This document shows, piece by piece, positions 49,990 to 58,377 of a stretch of 64,000 nt of DNA (the stretch's first letter is position 1; every line of letters begins with the position of its first letter). The stretch covers positions 38,276 to 102,275 of the forward strand of contig CAYQQQ010000013.1 of the NCBI GenBank assembly GCA_964420125.1. The letters run 5' to 3'. Below the pieces are notes generated by a model. That model was not told where the DNA came from. It saw only the letters and a list, made by a program, of their open reading frames with translations, and did not search any database. This stretch comes from CAYQQQ01 sp964420125 (lineage in GTDB: Bacteria; Actinomycetota; Acidimicrobiia; Acidimicrobiales; Microtrichaceae). The translations under genes and the position numbers were made by a program.

Positions 49990-51162
49990 TCAGGAGGTGG
50001 TGCTGGCCGGCCTCGGCTCCCGCGGCAGGCCGAGGACCTTCTCGCCGACGATGTTGCGCTGCACCTCGCTGGTGCCACCGGCGATCTTCCCCGCCGGAGC
50101 GGAGAGGACCAGGTGTGAGGTGTCGCCTGCCAGCATCCCTGCCGGGCCCTCGAGGTCGGCGCGGAACATTGCGAAGTCGAACATGAGCTGGGTGGTGCCG
50201 AGCTTGGCCAGCGAACCCAGCACCGAGGCCACCGGGCCCTGGCGCTGTCCCATCGCCCACAACGCAGTCCCTCGACTCCAGAGCTTCACCAGCTCCTGGC
50301 GCTGCACGGGGCCGAGGTCGCCGCCGAGGCGGAGCATCCCGTCGAGGCGTCGCTTGAGGGAGATGCCGGCTGCACCGATGTAGCCCCGCTCGTTCATCAG
50401 CGCGGACATGCCGACCATCCACCCCTCGTTCTCCGGACCGAGGAGGTTGGCCGCCGGCACCCGCACGTCGGTGAGGAACACCTCGTCGAACTCGGCGTCG
50501 CCGTTCATCTGGCGCAGCGGTCTCAGCTCCACCCCGGGCGAGGACATGTCCAGGGCGAAGAACGAGATCCCCTTGTGCGGCTTGGCGGCCGGGTCGGTGC
50601 GGGCCATGAGGATGCCCCAGTCGGCCACCCGACCGTTGGAGCACCACACCTTCTGGCCGTCGACGACGTACTGGTCGCCGTCACGCTCGGCACGCGTGGT
50701 GAGGCTCACCAGGTCGGATCCGGCGTCCGGCTCGGAGAACAGCTGGCACCACACGCGCTCCCCGGTGATGATCGGTCGCAGGTGCTCGGCCTTCTGCTCG
50801 GGAGTGCCGAAGTTCAGCAGCGTGGCGCCCGTGAGCACGCAGCCGACCATGTTCAGGAAGGGCGGCACCTGGGCCAGGGCGCACTCGGTGATCCAGGCCG
50901 CGTTGTGCTCCGGATCGAGTCCCCGACCGCCGAACTCGCTCGGCCAGTGGATGCCGGCGAAGCCGGCGTCGAAGAGCTTCGACTGCCAGGCACGGCCCTC
51001 CTCCGCCATGTCGGGAGGCAGGATGGCGCCGTAGTCGCGGGGGGCCTCGGATCGATGGGCGGCGAGCCAGTCGGCCGCCTGCGCCCGGAGCTCCTCCACG
51101 GTCGGTGGCGCCGCGTCGGCGTCGGTGAGCGTGCGCTCGTGCGTCCCCGTGCTCGTCGTCAT
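49990..51162 (-). CDS. Acyl-CoA dehydrogenase
   Basis: A 390-residue FAD-dependent dehydrogenase: WCQLFSEPDAGSDLVSLTTRAERDGD (FAD/substrate loop), VDGQKVWCSNGRVADWGILMARTDP, and the C-terminal GKIAGGTSEVQRNIVGEKVLGLPRE. The GGTSEVQRN end is typical of the FadE branch found in steroid and branched-chain degradation. There the usual base can be Glu or absent, and heteromeric FadE pairs occur. A ribosome site GGAGG sits 4-5 nt before ATG 51162. It begins the operon with gcdH and is divergent from an acyltransferase gene across a region with a perfect inverted repeat. Confidence 0.92.
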   Translation of the reverse strand: MTTSTGTHERTLTDADAAPPTVEELRAQAADWLAAHRSEAPRDYGAILPPDMAEEGRAWQSKLFDAGFAGIHWPSEFGGRGLDPEHNAAWITECALAQVPPFLNMVGCVLTGATLLNFGTPEQKAEHLRPIITGERVWCQLFSEPDAGSDLVSLTTRAERDGDQYVVDGQKVWCSNGRVADWGILMARTDPAAKPHKGISFFALDMSSPGVELRPLRQMNGDAEFDEVFLTDVRVPAANLLGPENEGWMVGMSALMNERGYIGAAGISLKRRLDGMLRLGGDLGPVQRQELVKLWSRGTALWAMGQRQGPVASVLGSLAKLGTTQLMFDFAMFRADLEGPAGMLAGDTSHLVLSAPAGKIAGGTSEVQRNIVGEKVLGLPREPRPASTTS

Positions 51163-51244
51163 CGTCCCTCCTCGACCGGCCGGCCGCGTGGTCCGTCCGA
51201 CCCAACCGACACCCCGCGACGCAGGTGGATCTGCCCACCGCGCG

Positions 51245-51276
51245 GCTCGACCGGGCGATTGCGTGCCCGGTCGAGC
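51245..51276. promoter_or_regulatory. Perfect 12-bp inverted repeat in a divergent promoter region
   Basis: GCTCGACCGGGC (51245-51256) is mirrored exactly by GCCCGGTCGAGC (51265-51276) with 8 nt between. It lies 6 bp before the -10 TACGCT of the acyltransferase gene, so it covers its -35, and 83 bp upstream of the divergent acyl-CoA dehydrogenase ATG. It is placed like an operator for a dimeric repressor, for example a TetR-type acyl-CoA regulator (inference). A hairpin is the alternative. Confidence 0.5.
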
Positions 51277-51282
51277 AGCTCT

Positions 51283-51288
51283 TACGCT
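51283..51288 (+). promoter_or_regulatory. -10 element of the acyltransferase gene, leaderless
   Basis: TACGCT lies exactly 6 nt before ATG 51295, so transcription would start at the A of the ATG. There is no Shine-Dalgarno sequence. Confidence 0.55.
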
Positions 51289-51294
51289 AGCTCC

Positions 51295-52734
51295 ATGGCG
51301 ATTGCGGGGGCGACGAGCGGCAGCTTCACGTCGCGTGCGCCCCGGCTCGGCTTCATCGGCGGCTTCGACGGCATCCGGGGCATCGGCATCATGATGGTGC
51401 TGTCGAACCACGCCTACTCGGCGCTGTCGCCGTCCTTCGCCGGCATCATCGACGTGTTCTTCGCGATGAGCGCCTTCCTCATCGTGACCCTGTTGATCCA
51501 GGAGCACGGCGAGAACGGTCGCATCGACATGCGCAAGTTCTACGCCCGGCGAGGCCTGCGACTGCTCCCTTCGGTGTTCCTGTGCTTCGCTGCCTGGATC
51601 CTGGTCACCGCCCTGTTCGATCGTGAGCGGCTGGTCTGGGTGCTCCAGGACGTCGGCGCCGCCGGGCTGTACGTCTACAACCTCGTGTTCCCGGTGGGGC
51701 TGTTCTTCGTCGATCCGGTCTCCGCGTCGCACCGGTCGATGGACCCGTTCTGGTCGCTGGCGGTGGAGGAGCAGTTCTACCTGGTGATCGCCATCACCGT
51801 GCTCGTGGCCATGCGCCGACGCTGGATGGTGCAGCTGGCGGTCGGGCTGTGCATCCTGGCGGCCTGGATCGGCTACCAGCGGTGGACCGGCCATGCCGGG
51901 CCGTGGAACGGAGGTGTCCCCACCAACTCCAGCGTCCCGGCCCGTGGGCTGAGCCTGCTCTGGCTCTCTCGGTACGACTCGCTCATGTGGGGCTTCGGCC
52001 TCGCCGTGCTGAACGCAAAGCTGCCCGACCCCCTGCCGAGGTTCTGGCGCAAGTGGCTGCCGTGGCTCGGCGCCCTGGGGCTGGTCGTCGGGTTCTCCTC
52101 GATGCTGCTGGCCAGCGGGTTCCTCAAGCAGACCGCCGACAAGTTGGGCCTTCCGTATCCCTATGTGCCGATGATGCCGGACCCAGCCAGCGGCGAGCAG
52201 ATGACCGACGGCACCTACTGGATCAGCTTCGGGCACTCCGTGACCGCCATCGCCTTCCTCCCAGTCCTGCTGGTCATGGCCCGGCACAAGGACTGGTGGG
52301 CCAACCGGATGCTCTCGTGGAAGCCGCTGCGGTTCCTCGGTCGCATGTCCTACACGATGTACGTCTGGCACACGTTCTTCTACTTCGTGCTGCTGGACCT
52401 CCTGGGGTTGAACTCGGTGCTGGGGGAGAAGACCCGAGTGCCGATCCTGGCCGCCGCGGTGATCCTGCTGTCGCTGCCCATCTACTACGGGGTGGAGAAG
52501 CGTGTGCTGCGCCGCAAGCTCCGCTTCGCCTCCGAGCAGCACGTCGTCGACCTGACCACCGGCAAGATGGTGCAGATCGATGCCAGCGGCACTCCGGTCG
52601 TGTCCGGCACCGAGCACCCGGCACCCCCGAGCGGTCCGGACGAGCCGACGGACCTCGTCGACGACCCGGAAGGCGACGGCTCCACGCCGGCAGGCAGCGC
52701 CGTCAGCGGTGGCGACACCCGCGCCGGCGAGTAG
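51295..52734 (+). CDS. Acyltransferase 3 (OafA/YrhL-type) membrane protein
   Basis: A 479-residue polytopic protein of the AT3 family, which O-acetylates or acylates surface glycans or antibiotics. IGGFDGIRGIGIMMVLSNHAYSALSPSFAGIIDVFFAMSAFLI holds the R/H pairs of the first helices (FDGIRG; SNH). MDPFWSLAVEEQFYLV is the family's helix-8 signature. About ten transmembrane segments end near 430, followed by a Pro/Asp/Glu-rich cytoplasmic tail. ATG 51295 has no ribosome site but is placed for leaderless translation. The tail after the last helix is ~50 residues of low complexity. Convergent with the SDR gene. Confidence 0.9.
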   Translation: MAIAGATSGSFTSRAPRLGFIGGFDGIRGIGIMMVLSNHAYSALSPSFAGIIDVFFAMSAFLIVTLLIQEHGENGRIDMRKFYARRGLRLLPSVFLCFAAWILVTALFDRERLVWVLQDVGAAGLYVYNLVFPVGLFFVDPVSASHRSMDPFWSLAVEEQFYLVIAITVLVAMRRRWMVQLAVGLCILAAWIGYQRWTGHAGPWNGGVPTNSSVPARGLSLLWLSRYDSLMWGFGLAVLNAKLPDPLPRFWRKWLPWLGALGLVVGFSSMLLASGFLKQTADKLGLPYPYVPMMPDPASGEQMTDGTYWISFGHSVTAIAFLPVLLVMARHKDWWANRMLSWKPLRFLGRMSYTMYVWHTFFYFVLLDLLGLNSVLGEKTRVPILAAAVILLSLPIYYGVEKRVLRRKLRFASEQHVVDLTTGKMVQIDASGTPVVSGTEHPAPPSGPDEPTDLVDDPEGDGSTPAGSAVSGGDTRAGE

Positions 52735-52768
52735 TGGGCCAGGTCCGGTGCTCCGACCGGCAGCCCTC

Positions 52769-52814
52769 GGCCGCGCCCCCGGTGGCCGGCACCTGCCAGG
52801 AGGTGTGCGCGGCC
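52769..52814. terminator. Nested inverted repeats between convergent acyltransferase and SDR genes
   Basis: GGCCGCGC (52769-52776) pairs with GCGCGGCC (52807-52814), and inside it CACCT (52790-52794) pairs with AGGTG (52801-52805). The structure sits between two convergent stops 87 bp apart, the expected place for a bidirectional terminator. Confidence 0.35.
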
Positions 52815-52821
52815 GGCGGGC

Positions 52822-53718
52822 TCAGCTGCTGAGGATCGCCAGGAGCTTCTTGAGCTCGCCGGAGGGGTCGTCGGGCACGATGTAGCCGGTCTCGTCGCGG
52901 ATCTGCTCGAAGTGGTCGCGCACGTCCTCGGCGCTGTGGCCTTCGGCGTACCAACCCTCGGTGAGGCCGATGAAGTAGCGGGCCACCACGCCGCCGGCGA
53001 CGGAGTAGACCTCTCCGCTCACCGGGCAGTCCCGGTGGGCCAGGTAGACGACCGTGGGGGTGACCTCCGAGGGTTCGAGCTTGTCGCCGAGAGGTCCGAG
53101 CAGATCCTCGGTCATGCGGGTCTTGGCCACGGGAGCGATGGCGTTGACCTTGATCCCCTTGGAGCGCCCTTCGGTGGCGAGGACGCGGGTGAAGCCGACG
53201 AGCCCGAGCTTGGCCGCGCCGTAGTTCGCCTGGCCGAAGTTGCCCAGCAGCCCCGAGTTGGAGCTGGTGTTGACCACCCGTCCGTAGCCCTTCTCCCGCA
53301 TCACCACCCAGGCGGGCTGGGTGACGTAGAAGGCACCCAGCAGGTGCACGGCGATCACCGGTTCCAGCAGCTCGGGGGTCATGTTGTGAAAGGTCTTGTC
53401 CCTCAGGATGCCGGCGTTGTTGATGAGGACGTCGACGGTGCCGAAGGCGTCGAGCGCGGTCTGAACGATCGCCTGACCGCCCTCGGCGGTGGCCACCGAG
53501 CTGTGGTCGGCCACCGCCTCGCCACCGGCGGCGACGATCTCGTCGACCACCTTCTGGGCGGCCGAGGCGTTGTCGCCGGTCCCGTCGATGGAGCCACCGA
53601 GGTCGTTCACCACCACTCGGGCACCGCGGCGGGCGAGCTCCAGGGCGTGCGAGCGGCCGAGGCCGCCACCGGCTCCGGTGACGATCGCAACCTGGCCGTC
53701 GAAGACGAGATCGGACAT
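52822..53718 (-). CDS. SDR-family hydroxyacyl-CoA dehydrogenase
   Basis: A 298-residue short-chain dehydrogenase of the MFE-2/peroxisomal multifunctional type. VTGAGGGLGRSHALELARRGARVVVNDLGGSIDG at about 12-45 has the insertion after strand 2 that is characteristic of (3R)-hydroxyacyl-CoA dehydrogenases; MSDLVFDGQ precedes it. NNAGILRDKTFHNMT, NTSSNSGLLGNFGQANYGAAK and VNAIAPVAKTRMTEDLL complete the active site. It probably acts in beta-oxidation. The GGAGG ribosome site 6 nt before ATG 53718 fixes the start; the open frame above it is noncoding. It follows the acyl-CoA synthetase gene on the same strand after 102 bp. Confidence 0.92.
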   Translation of the reverse strand: MSDLVFDGQVAIVTGAGGGLGRSHALELARRGARVVVNDLGGSIDGTGDNASAAQKVVDEIVAAGGEAVADHSSVATAEGGQAIVQTALDAFGTVDVLINNAGILRDKTFHNMTPELLEPVIAVHLLGAFYVTQPAWVVMREKGYGRVVNTSSNSGLLGNFGQANYGAAKLGLVGFTRVLATEGRSKGIKVNAIAPVAKTRMTEDLLGPLGDKLEPSEVTPTVVYLAHRDCPVSGEVYSVAGGVVARYFIGLTEGWYAEGHSAEDVRDHFEQIRDETGYIVPDDPSGELKKLLAILSS

Positions 53719-53820
53719 GGGGGCCTCCGTGTCTGCAGTTCGAGACGTCGCCGGCGGGGGACCGGCGGCGGACAACCTACCGGCCGCGCTCGGGCGGCCG
53801 GCAAACGCGGCAGGAGGCGT

Positions 53821-55443
53821 TCAGCTCTGGATCCCGAGCTGGTCGAGCGCGTACGCCTTCATCCGCTTGTAGTCGACCTTCCCGTTGGGGGCGCGGCCGA
53901 TCGTGTCGATGGCGAGCACTCTCTTGGGGGCCTTGTAGTGGGCCAGGTGCTCCTTCACGTGGGCGATCAGCGCCGCTTCGTCGATCGGCTCCGAGCAGGG
54001 TTCCACGACTGCGGTGATGGCTTCGCCGAACTTCTCGTCGGGCACCCCGACCACCACGGCATCGGCTACGTGGCCGTGGAGCTTCAGCGCCTCCTCGACC
54101 TCCTCGGGGAACACCTTCTCCCCACCGGTGTTGATGCACACCGAACCGCGACCGAGCAGGGTGATGGTGCCATCGGCATCGACCGTGGCGTAGTCACCGG
54201 GCATCGAGTAGCGCACCCCCTCGAACTGCACGAAGGTTGCAGCGGACTTCTCCGGGTCCTTGTAGTAGCCGAGGGGCACATGGCCCGGCACGGCCACGCG
54301 CCCACGCGCTCCCGAGCCCGGTTCCACGGGCTTGCCCTCGTCGTCGAACACCTGCGCCCCCGCACCGAGCATGAAGTGGGCGGTGCGCTCCTCGGCTCCT
54401 GCCGAGGACACCGACTGGCCCATGCCCAACGCTTCGGAGGAGGAGAACGAGTCGATCAGCAGCATGCCGGGGTTGTGGGCCAGCAGCCCTTTCTTGGTGG
54501 CCTCGCTCCACATCACCCCCGAGGAGGTCATCAGGACGAGGCTGGAGAGGTCCCATCTGCCGGGTGACGCGTCGAGGGCGGCCACGATGGGCTTGGCGAA
54601 GGCATCGCCCACGATCGTGAGCGCTCCCACCCCCTCCCGCTGGACCACGTCGAGCAGCTCCTCGATGTCGAGGTGGCGGTCCACCAGGCACACGGCTGAT
54701 CCGCCCTGGGTGAGGAACATGTTGGCGGTGAACCACCCGGTGCCGTGCATGAGCGGGCACGCCGGCAGACCCGGCATGCCCGGCCCTGCCAGGGAGGCGA
54801 TGGCCCCCTCGGCGCCACCGACCGACTCGGGGTCCTCGGCCAAGAGGGCGTTGCCGGTGGCGCAGGTGGCGCGGATCAGGTCGTCCTGGCGCCACATCAC
54901 GCCCTTGGGCATCCCGGTGGTGCCCCCGGTGTAGATCATGAGGATGTCGTCGCCGCTGCGCCCCCAAGGGGCGACGGTGCGCTCGGCGCTCGGTGCAGCC
55001 GCCTGCTCGTAGGGGAGCGCCCAGTCGGGGCAGGGGCCCTCGCCGTCGTCGACCCACAGCCAATGGCGCACCTTCGGCACCCGGTCCCGCACCGCCTCCA
55101 CCCGATACGTGAAGGAGCCGTGGAAGACGACGGCGACCGCGTCGGCGTTGTCCCACAGGTAGGCGAGCTCGTCGTCGAGGTAGCGGTAGTTGGTGTTCAC
55201 GGGGACGAGGCCCGCCTTGTAGGCGGCGAAGCTCGCCTCGAGGTACTCCGGGCAGTTGTAGAGGTAGAGCGCGACCTTGTCCTGGTGCACCGCGCCGCCC
55301 TCGAGCAGGTGGGCGGCCAGGCCGTTCGCTCGCTCGTCGACCTCGGACCAGCTCAGGCGCCGGTCGCCCTGGATCAGGGCGGGGGCGTCGGCGAAGCGCG
55401 TGGCCACCGCCTCCCACAGATCGGCGAAGTTCCATCCGGGCAT
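53821..55443 (-). CDS. Acyl-CoA synthetase (FadD-type)
   Basis: A 540-residue AMP-forming ligase. The P-loop is ILMIYTGGTTGMPKGVMWRQDD, A5 is DSFSSSEALGMGQS, A8 GDYATVDADGTITLLGRGSVCINTGGEKV, and the catalytic lysine is in APNGKVDYKRMK. YLYNCPEYLEASFAAYKAGLVPVNTNYRYLDDELAYLW is the FadD19/FadD17-like N-terminal block seen in steroid side-chain and fatty acid activation in actinobacteria. It is divergent from an acyl-CoA dehydrogenase gene and upstream of the SDR gene. ATG 55443 has a GGGGGA stretch before it. Substrate not established. Confidence 0.93.
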   Translation of the reverse strand: MPGWNFADLWEAVATRFADAPALIQGDRRLSWSEVDERANGLAAHLLEGGAVHQDKVALYLYNCPEYLEASFAAYKAGLVPVNTNYRYLDDELAYLWDNADAVAVVFHGSFTYRVEAVRDRVPKVRHWLWVDDGEGPCPDWALPYEQAAAPSAERTVAPWGRSGDDILMIYTGGTTGMPKGVMWRQDDLIRATCATGNALLAEDPESVGGAEGAIASLAGPGMPGLPACPLMHGTGWFTANMFLTQGGSAVCLVDRHLDIEELLDVVQREGVGALTIVGDAFAKPIVAALDASPGRWDLSSLVLMTSSGVMWSEATKKGLLAHNPGMLLIDSFSSSEALGMGQSVSSAGAEERTAHFMLGAGAQVFDDEGKPVEPGSGARGRVAVPGHVPLGYYKDPEKSAATFVQFEGVRYSMPGDYATVDADGTITLLGRGSVCINTGGEKVFPEEVEEALKLHGHVADAVVVGVPDEKFGEAITAVVEPCSEPIDEAALIAHVKEHLAHYKAPKRVLAIDTIGRAPNGKVDYKRMKAYALDQLGIQS

Positions 55444-55562
55444 CAGGTTCCCCCTGTGTTCGGTGAGAGGTCGGCTCCTCGACGTGCGCGGCCCGTCCCC
55501 GGCCCGCAGCGGTGCCGCAGTGTAGGCCCGCCCGCCATGGGGATCCCAGCGCCGAGGTTGGC

Positions 55563-55568
55563 TACGGT
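55563..55568 (+). promoter_or_regulatory. -10 element of the acyl-CoA dehydrogenase gene at 55576
   Basis: TACGGT lies 7 nt before ATG 55576, again in leaderless spacing; no Shine-Dalgarno sequence is present between them. Confidence 0.5.
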
Positions 55569-55575
55569 CGTAGCC

Positions 55576-56748
55576 ATGGACTTCGACATGCCCGACGACG
55601 ACGACCCGCGCCGCCGGGAGGTCCGGCAGTGGTTGGCCGATCACCCCGAACCGACCGGCACGCAGCTGGCCGAGGCCGGCTACGTCGCCCCCCACTGGCC
55701 ACGTCCCTACGGCCTGGAGGCCGATCCGATCCACCAGCTCATCATCGACGAGGAGCTCCGGCGCGCCGGGGTGCGCCGCCCGGAGAACATGATCGGCATC
55801 GGCTGGGCGGGCCCGACCCTGCTGGCCGGGGGCACACCGGAGCAGGCGGCGAAGTACCTTCCCCGCCTGCTCTCGGGAGAGGACCTGTGGTGCCAGCTCT
55901 TCAGCGAGCCCCAGGCCGGGAGCGACCTGGCCAACCTGGGCACGCGGGCGGTGCGCGACGGCGACGAGTGGATCGTCAACGGCCAGAAGATCTGGACCTC
56001 CTTCGGCCACTGGGCCCGCTACGGGATCCTGCTGGCCCGGACCGATCCCGACGTCCCCAAGCACGACGGGATCACCTACTTCGTGTGCCCGATGGACGTC
56101 GAGGGCATCGAGGTGCGTCCCATCATCGAGCTCACGGGCGGCCACACCTTCAACGAGGTGTTCTTCACCGACGCGCGGATCCCGCACGAGAACGTGGTGG
56201 GCCGGGTCGGCGACGGCTGGCGGCTGGCCAAGGTGACCCTGACCAACGAGCGGGTGTCGCTGAGCAGCGGGGGAGCGCTGTGGGGTGCGGGCCCGACGGC
56301 GGAGACCCTGCTCGATGTGGTGCGCTCGGCGGGCGGGGTGGACGACCCGGTGATGCGCCAGGAGCTCGCCCGGATGTGGATCGAGTCCGAGATCCTCCGG
56401 CTCATCCGACTGCGGACCGTCACCGCTGCCATCCAGGGGCGTGAGCCGGGCCCGGAGGCCTCGATCCGCAAGATCCTGGCCGATGAGCACGGGCAGCGGA
56501 TCATGGCCGCCGCCAAGGACCTCAGCGGGGCGGGAGGCATGACCGGCGACCAGGGCCCTCTCGGTACGGACCCGGCGCTCTGGCACTTCGGCTTCCTGTT
56601 CTCCCAGGCCCTGACGATCGGGGGCGGCACCGGCGACGTGCAGCGCAACATCGTCGCCGAGCGGGTGCTCGGCCTGCCCCACGACGTCGACGCGGAGAAG
56701 GGGCTCACCTGGGCCGAGGCACGGCGGTCGCCCACGGGTGCCGCCTGA
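55576..56748 (+). CDS. Acyl-CoA dehydrogenase
   Basis: A 390-residue FAD enzyme of the same FadE branch as the gene at 49990. LWCQLFSEPQAGSDLANLGTRAVRDGDEWIVNGQKIWTSFGHWARYGILLARTD, then a C-terminal LTIGGGTGDVQRNIVAERVLGLPHD. It is paralogous to 49990 (similar GGT-VQRN end), which suggests an alpha/beta heteromeric pair or distinct substrates. A short acidic start (MDFDMPDDDDPRRREVR) precedes the dehydrogenase fold. It is divergent from fadD-like 53821. Twin hairpins follow the stop. Confidence 0.92.
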   Translation: MDFDMPDDDDPRRREVRQWLADHPEPTGTQLAEAGYVAPHWPRPYGLEADPIHQLIIDEELRRAGVRRPENMIGIGWAGPTLLAGGTPEQAAKYLPRLLSGEDLWCQLFSEPQAGSDLANLGTRAVRDGDEWIVNGQKIWTSFGHWARYGILLARTDPDVPKHDGITYFVCPMDVEGIEVRPIIELTGGHTFNEVFFTDARIPHENVVGRVGDGWRLAKVTLTNERVSLSSGGALWGAGPTAETLLDVVRSAGGVDDPVMRQELARMWIESEILRLIRLRTVTAAIQGREPGPEASIRKILADEHGQRIMAAAKDLSGAGGMTGDQGPLGTDPALWHFGFLFSQALTIGGGTGDVQRNIVAERVLGLPHDVDAEKGLTWAEARRSPTGAA

Positions 56749-56772
56749 GCCCACTTGCTGCCTCGCCCCCGC

Positions 56773-56890
56773 AACTTGGACCGATGGCAACGGTCGGTGG
56801 CGCCATCGGTCCAAGTTCTCCCGACACCCCCGCTTCTTGGACGGATGGCCATCGTCGAAGGCGCCATCGGTCCAAGTTCCCACGGGGGTG
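56773..56890. repeat. Tandem 61-bp duplication of a hairpin
   Basis: Two copies of a 61-bp unit each carry an inverted repeat. Copy 1 is AACTTGGACCGATGGC (56773-56788) with GCCATCGGTCCAAGTT (56802-56817). Copy 2 is TTGGACGGATGGC (56837-56849) with the identical right arm (56863-56878). The loops differ. CACCCCC before copy 2 can also pair with GGGGGTG (56884-56890). It lies between two plus-strand genes and may be a double terminator. Confidence 0.6.
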
Positions 56891-56930
56891 GGGCGGGGCA
56901 CCCAGTTCGGTCGACGGGGGCGCCCGCGGG

Positions 56931-56936
56931 TAGGTT
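56931..56936 (+). promoter_or_regulatory. -10 element of the 75-residue protein gene
   Basis: TAGGTT lies 7 nt before ATG 56944, consistent with leaderless transcription starting at the ATG. Confidence 0.45.
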
Positions 56937-56943
56937 GTCGGCG

Positions 56944-57171
56944 ATGCCGAAGAAGCCCAAGGACGGAACCTTCGCCCGCCACGAGAAGGTGGTGGCCGCG
57001 GTCGACCTGCCGGGCGTGCCTGCGGGCACCCCCGGCAAGATCATGCTCAAGGCCGGGTTCCGGTGGGACCGCTATCGCGTGCGCTTCGAGAACGGGGTCG
57101 AGGCCTCGTGGGTGGAGCGCGACCAGATCGTGCGGGCCAAGGATGCGGCGGAGGGCACCGCCGCCCGCTGA
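56944..57171 (+). CDS. Small SH3/KOW-like protein, hypothetical
   Basis: A 75-residue basic protein (MPKKPKDGTFARHEKVVAAVDLPG...). The central TPGKIMLKAGFRWDRYRVRFENGVEASWVERDQIV has the alternating strands and turns of a small SH3-like barrel. No named family and no catalytic residues. It stands alone between the twin hairpins and the LLM gene. Confidence 0.6.
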   Translation: MPKKPKDGTFARHEKVVAAVDLPGVPAGTPGKIMLKAGFRWDRYRVRFENGVEASWVERDQIVRAKDAAEGTAAR

Positions 57172-57278
57172 GACTGAGGTGCGTCGCGGAGCCGCCGGGG
57201 GCGGGGTTCCGGGTCGGCGCCGCTGGGCCGTCGACGGCACGGACAACACCCGACTACGACCATCGTGGGGGAACGACA

Positions 57279-58328
57279 GTGAAGCTCAGCATGCAGATCG
57301 GCTACGCCGGCGGGTTCGCCGAGTCGGTGATGAGGGTCCAGGCGCTCGAGAAGGCCGGCATGGACATCGTGTACGTGGCCGAGGCCTACGGCTACGACGG
57401 CGCCTCGCTGATGGGGTACCTGGCCGCCACCACCGAGACCGTGCAGATCGCCTCGGGCATCCTGCCGCTGTACACCCGCACCCCCACGCTGCTGGCCATG
57501 ACGGCCGCCGGGGTGGACGAGCTCAGCGAGGGCCGCTGCATCCTGGGCATCGGCGCGTCGGGTCCGCAGGTCATCGAGGGCTTCCACGGCGTCGCCTACG
57601 ACGCTCCCATCGGCCGCACCCGGGAGATCATCGACATCTGCCGCAAGGTCTGGGCACGTGAGGCGCCCTTGGAGCACGACGGCCGCTACTACACCCTGCC
57701 GCTGCCCGAGGACCAGGGCACCGGACTCGGCAAGGCGCTCAAGATCATCACCCACCCGCGCCGCCCTCGGATCCCGATCCACGTGGCTGCCCTCGGGCCC
57801 AAGAACGTGGAGGCCACCGCGGAGCTCGCCGAGGGTTGGCTCCCGCTGCTGTTCCACCCCGGCCGGGCCGCAGAGGTGTGGGGTGATGACGTCGCACGCG
57901 GCCTCGCCAAGCGCGACCCCGACCTGGGCCCCCTCGACGTGGTGGCCGGCGGTCTGCTCTCGATCGGCCCCGAGTCGGAGGTGGCGGGGATCCGCGGGTT
58001 CAGCCGGGGGATGATCGCGCTCTACGTGGGCGGCATGGGGGCGCGCGAGCGGAACTTCTACAACCAGCTGTTCTGCCGCTACGGCTACGAGGCGGAGGCC
58101 AAGGAGATCCAGGACCTCTACCTCGACGGCAAGAAGCAGGAAGCGGCAGCCGCCGTTCCTTCCAGCTTCCTGGAGGAGACCTCGCTCTGCGGTGACGAGG
58201 CCTACCTCGCGGACCGGATCGCCGAGTACAAGGAAGCCGGGGTGACCGTGCTCAACATCGAGCCCATCGCTCCCGACCTCGCGGGCCAGCAGGCCATGGT
58301 GGAGAAGGTGAAGGAGCTGGCCCAGTGA
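57279..58328 (+). CDS. LLM-class F420-dependent oxidoreductase
   Basis: A 349-residue luciferase-like enzyme, third of its kind here. GGFAESVMRVQALEKAGMDIVYVAEAYGYDGASLMGYLAATTETVQIASGILPLYTRTP, ILGIGASGPQVIEGFHGVAYD, and PRRPRIPIHVAALGPKNVEATAELAEGWLPLLFHP are close to the Rv3520c-like F420-dependent subfamily. SLCGDEAYLADRIAEYKEAGVTVLNIEPIAPD ends the barrel. The start GTG 57279 has GGGGGAA 6-7 nt upstream. It is followed 49 bp later by the periplasmic binding-protein gene. Confidence 0.92.
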   Translation: MKLSMQIGYAGGFAESVMRVQALEKAGMDIVYVAEAYGYDGASLMGYLAATTETVQIASGILPLYTRTPTLLAMTAAGVDELSEGRCILGIGASGPQVIEGFHGVAYDAPIGRTREIIDICRKVWAREAPLEHDGRYYTLPLPEDQGTGLGKALKIITHPRRPRIPIHVAALGPKNVEATAELAEGWLPLLFHPGRAAEVWGDDVARGLAKRDPDLGPLDVVAGGLLSIGPESEVAGIRGFSRGMIALYVGGMGARERNFYNQLFCRYGYEAEAKEIQDLYLDGKKQEAAAAVPSSFLEETSLCGDEAYLADRIAEYKEAGVTVLNIEPIAPDLAGQQAMVEKVKELAQ

Positions 58329-58377
58329 GCTGAGGGGCCGGCGGCTCGCGGTCGCGAGGCCGCAGAGGGGGGACAAC

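Noticed and set aside
53821..57249. 1142-codon fused ligase with an extended N-terminus
   Set aside because: The extension is antisense to a good acyl-CoA dehydrogenase gene; the ligase family starts at ATG 55443.
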